This document shows positions 13,640 to 15,541 of a DNA stretch of 15,541 bases, in pieces (position 1 is the first letter of the stretch; every line of letters starts with the position of its first letter). The stretch covers positions 1 to 15,541 of the forward strand of contig JAJRAB010000010.1 of the NCBI GenBank assembly GCA_028683025.1, written 5' to 3'. The translations under genes were made by a program, and so were the position numbers. The stretch comes from Candidatus Methanomethylicus sp. (GTDB lineage: Archaea > Thermoproteota > Methanomethylicia > Methanomethylicales > Methanomethylicaceae). The notes beneath the pieces were generated by a model. The model worked only from the letters and a program-made list of their open reading frames with translations, searched no databases and was not told where the DNA came from.

Positions 13640-15541
13640 TCTTGCTTCTTATGGATATCACAGCAAAGATAGCTGCGATTGCTGCAATTAAAGCGACCAC
13701 CAGAGTAATCCAGACGGGGGTCATATCTATCGGCAGATAGCCCTTAATTGCATTGGTATTTGTCTTTACTGTAGCCAAGTCTGTCTGGACTGTTCCAAGG
13801 TTTGTCTGGATTGTGGCAACAGTTCCCTCAATTGAGGTTACCTTACCCTTGACTATGCCGAGGTCGGTCGAAATTGTTGCTTCCGTACCCTGGATTGAGG
13901 TTACTGCTGTGTTGATGCTTGCAAGGCTTGTCTGAAGCGTTCCCATGCTGCTTTCTATGGTGACAACCGAGCCATTGATTGCAACTATTTTTGCATTTAA
14001 GTCATTAAGTGAAGCCTGGATTGTACCAACGGACGATGCAATAGTTGCGAATGAGCCATCAATGGATATCAGCATACCAGCTATCGGATCACCAATTGTG
14101 GTCACATTGAAGCAGGCAAATGCCTCAGGCTGGAGTGAGCCTACTGAACCAAGAGCAATGGTCATATTTCCAATGGTAAAGGTACTCAGCGAGAATGGAT
14201 AGACAGTTACTTCATGCGTGCCTGGCCTGAATCCTGCTGCAACCATTCCGATGTTCATGTCGCCAGTTGAGTTGGCGGATACTGTCAATGGGTTGAAAGC
14301 ATTGTTATCAACATCTACATAGTAGGGTGTATTTGGAACGAAGCCATTTCCATAGACTTGGAATATTGTGCAATTATTATCTATTGGATTGGGGTCTACC
14401 CAGAGCTGGGGAGTCACTGTAAATGCAGTTGTCGCAATGGTGTCCAACGGGGTTGAATCGGTGGAAATTGGACCGTCATAGAGATCCGCTGCTACAATAT
14501 TATGGGATCCACCATACTTGTGTTCTACTGTCCATGTAACAGTAACGTTGAACTTTCCGTCAGATCCAACGGTTCCATTTACAATATTGGTCCAGATGTA
14601 GGTTACAAGATCGGGCTGGTCCAACCAATAGATGTATGCCATTTGGTCTGCTGGGAATCCATAGGCTTTAAATTCAATGACTGTGCCGATTGGTCCTGAG
14701 CTGGGTATCACCTCAAGCGTTGGAAGGACATTGATTGCAAAAGCATAGTCCACACCTGCATTCAAACAATCCACGGTGTGTAAACCAATGGCTATCTCCG
14801 GAATGGTGATGGTTGTATTAAATAGGCCGGTTAGCTGTGCGACTGTTGCTGTTCCTACTGTGACGCCGTCAATCTGCAGTGTCACCACATCTGTCGGGTT
14901 GAAGAACGAGCCGACAACAATCAAATCCTGATGTACGTATACATCAACCGTTATAGTATTGTTGCCCAACGGGCCTATTACAGTCCCAACCAGATCAAAT
15001 GTTCTGGAATACTCGTCATAGGATATGGTATCAACTGCAACGCCTGTGTTGTTATAGATGGGGGTAATGTCAATTATTTCATCGGTTAGAGAGGTATAAT
15101 CATTTGCAAGATCTTCGACATTCCAGGTAAAAGTAAACTTGCCATTCACATCGGTTGTTACTTGACCCGCATCCACCAAGCCGCCTGGCGAAGTATAAGT
15201 AATGTTAAGAAGCTGATTTGGCAGTATTGCTGTTCCACTAAGGACAAGCAGCTGACCGCCAGGACCAGAAGTTGGAGTCAATGAAAGGGCAGGCAGGATA
15301 TGGATTATCTGTGCGCTCACAGCAACTAAAGTTGAAGCGCCATCATATACTTTCACGAACTGGTAATCAGAGGTTATATCGAATGGAATAGGTCCTGTAA
15401 GCACTTTAGCGCTGACATTGGTCCCATATTGCATGTCTATAAAGTTACCAGTTCCCATGCTGAAGACGCCCACACCGTTCTTTAGAAGTGAGCTGGTCTT
15501 GTTGAATGTCGTAGTTCCATAGTTTGTAATGAGGTCAGATA
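13629..15541 (-). CDS. Large cell-surface protein: Ig-like domains, coiled-coil stalk, C-terminal membrane anchor (N-terminus missing)
   Basis: The frame is open to the window edge (a GTG at 15473 is internal), so at least 636 residues are present without N-terminus or signal peptide. Numbering from that GTG: repeated beta-rich Ig/IPT-like domains at about 60-160, 176-250, 251-352 and 353-458, two opening with P-[TS]-SGP (67-71, 257-261); a coiled-coil stalk at 473-577; a hydrophobic helix at 587-608; and a short basic end RSKIAA. About 13 N-x-S/T sequons, high Thr/Ser and only three Cys point to a secreted, N-glycosylated protein outside the membrane. This resembles archaeal S-layer or stalk proteins anchored by their C-terminus. 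It could instead be an adhesin. Monocistronic as far as seen, with a strong terminator, consistent with high expression. The specific family is not recognised. Confidence 0.8.
   Translation of the reverse strand, partial: SDLITNYGTTTFNKTSSLLKNGVGVFSMGTGNFIDMQYGTNVSAKVLTGPIPFDITSDYQFVKVYDGASTLVAVSAQIIHILPALSLTPTSGPGGQLLVLSGTAILPNQLLNITYTSPGGLVDAGQVTTDVNGKFTFTWNVEDLANDYTSLTDEIIDITPIYNNTGVAVDTISYDEYSRTFDLVGTVIGPLGNNTITVDVYVHQDLIVVGSFFNPTDVVTLQIDGVTVGTATVAQLTGLFNTTITIPEIAIGLHTVDCLNAGVDYAFAINVLPTLEVIPSSGPIGTVIEFKAYGFPADQMAYIYWLDQPDLVTYIWTNIVNGTVGSDGKFNVTVTWTVEHKYGGSHNIVAADLYDGPISTDSTPLDTIATTAFTVTPQLWVDPNPIDNNCTIFQVYGNGFVPNTPYYVDVDNNAFNPLTVSANSTGDMNIGMVAAGFRPGTHEVTVYPFSLSTFTIGNMTIALGSVGSLQPEAFACFNVTTIGDPIAGMLISIDGSFATIASSVGTIQASLNDLNAKIVAINGSVVTIESSMGTLQTSLASINTAVTSIQGTEATISTDLGIVKGKVTSIEGTVATIQTNLGTVQTDLATVKTNTNAIKGYLPIDMTPVWITLVVALIAAIAAIFAVISIRSKIAA
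13650..13715 (-). other. C-terminal transmembrane anchor of the surface protein
   Basis: Encodes about 22 uninterrupted hydrophobic residues (Val/Ile/Leu/Ala/Phe), followed by Arg-Ser-Lys and the end of the chain. Positive charge on the short tail places the tail in the cytoplasm and the body outside (positive-inside rule). Confidence 0.8.
13743..14057 (-). repeat. Heptad-repeat coiled-coil stalk, four in-frame units
   Basis: Encodes residues 473-577, exactly 105 residues or 15 heptads, divisible into units of 28, 28, 21 and 28 residues. Each unit starts with Gly-[Ser/Thr] and a hydrophobic pattern like GTVATIQTNLGTVQ. Unit lengths are all multiples of seven, so the heptad register is unbroken despite unit loss or gain. 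The DNA units are correspondingly 84, 84, 63 and 84 bases and similar in sequence, indicating internal duplication. Confidence 0.75.

Noticed and set aside
13743..14057. Regularly spaced repeats that might be read as a CRISPR-like array
   Set aside because: The repeats are in frame, degenerate, and encode heptads within a continuous coding sequence; there are no unique spacers.
15471..15473. GTG as the true start of the surface-protein gene
   Set aside because: The frame remains open to the window edge, there is no signal peptide after the GTG, and the sequence before it (with an N-K-T sequon) has the same composition.
1..15541. Mobile elements, tRNA or rRNA genes, defence islands
   Set aside because: No transposase, integrase, terminal inverted repeat pair, cloverleaf or defence gene was recognised; the intergenic gaps are all shorter than 150 bases.

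Overview
The window is archaeal chromosome. It carries a TATA-binding protein, a two-domain Cdc48/VAT ATPase, a His-type (Sec11-like) signal peptidase, the GatCAB amidotransferase and the IorAB plus ADP-forming acyl-CoA synthetase enzymes of archaeal peptide metabolism. Start sites are preceded by TATA/BRE-like elements and short leaders with GGTG or GGAG ribosome-binding sites. It is moderately AT-rich and gene-dense. A euryarchaeal-type organism, possibly of the Thermoplasmata, is a guess; the sequence alone does not fix the lineage. I see no rRNA, tRNA, CRISPR array, transposase or integration site.

Layout. 1-381: C-terminal part of a type I signal peptidase. 522-1076: TBP, convergent with a small CxxC carboxymuconolactone-decarboxylase-family protein (1146-1532, minus), with a two-way hairpin terminator between them. 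1682-3235: a 2-isopropylmalate/citramalate synthase, convergent with cdc48 (3332-5491, minus) across an A/T-run terminator. cdc48 and a short Hsp20 gene (5569-5967) diverge from what looks like a single symmetrical TATA element. 6066-9285: gatC-gatA-gatB operon, whose stop codon overlaps that of the oppositely oriented iorAB operon (9282-11842). Diverging from iorA is an acyl-CoA synthetase beta-subunit gene (11989-12672) followed 10 bases later by a PfkB-type kinase gene (12683-13579). 13629 to the right edge (minus): a large, sequon-rich surface protein with Ig-like domains, a 15-heptad coiled-coil stalk and a C-terminal membrane anchor; its N-terminus lies outside the window.

How the genes work together. 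IorAB oxidatively decarboxylates aryl pyruvates from aromatic amino acids to aryl-acetyl-CoA and reduced ferredoxin. The divergent synthetase beta subunit could then release the acid with ATP formation, so this pair looks like an amino-acid fermentation locus, although the alpha subunit is not here. Cdc48 and Hsp20 form a protein quality-control pair. GatCAB makes amide aminoacyl-tRNA by transamidation. LeuA/CimA feeds branched-chain amino-acid synthesis.

No clearly new multi-gene system is visible. The points most worth following up are the shared cdc48/hsp20 promoter, the heptad-repeat stalk protein, an 18-bp palindrome over that gene's stop codon, and the linkage of the lone synthetase beta subunit to a PfkB kinase.
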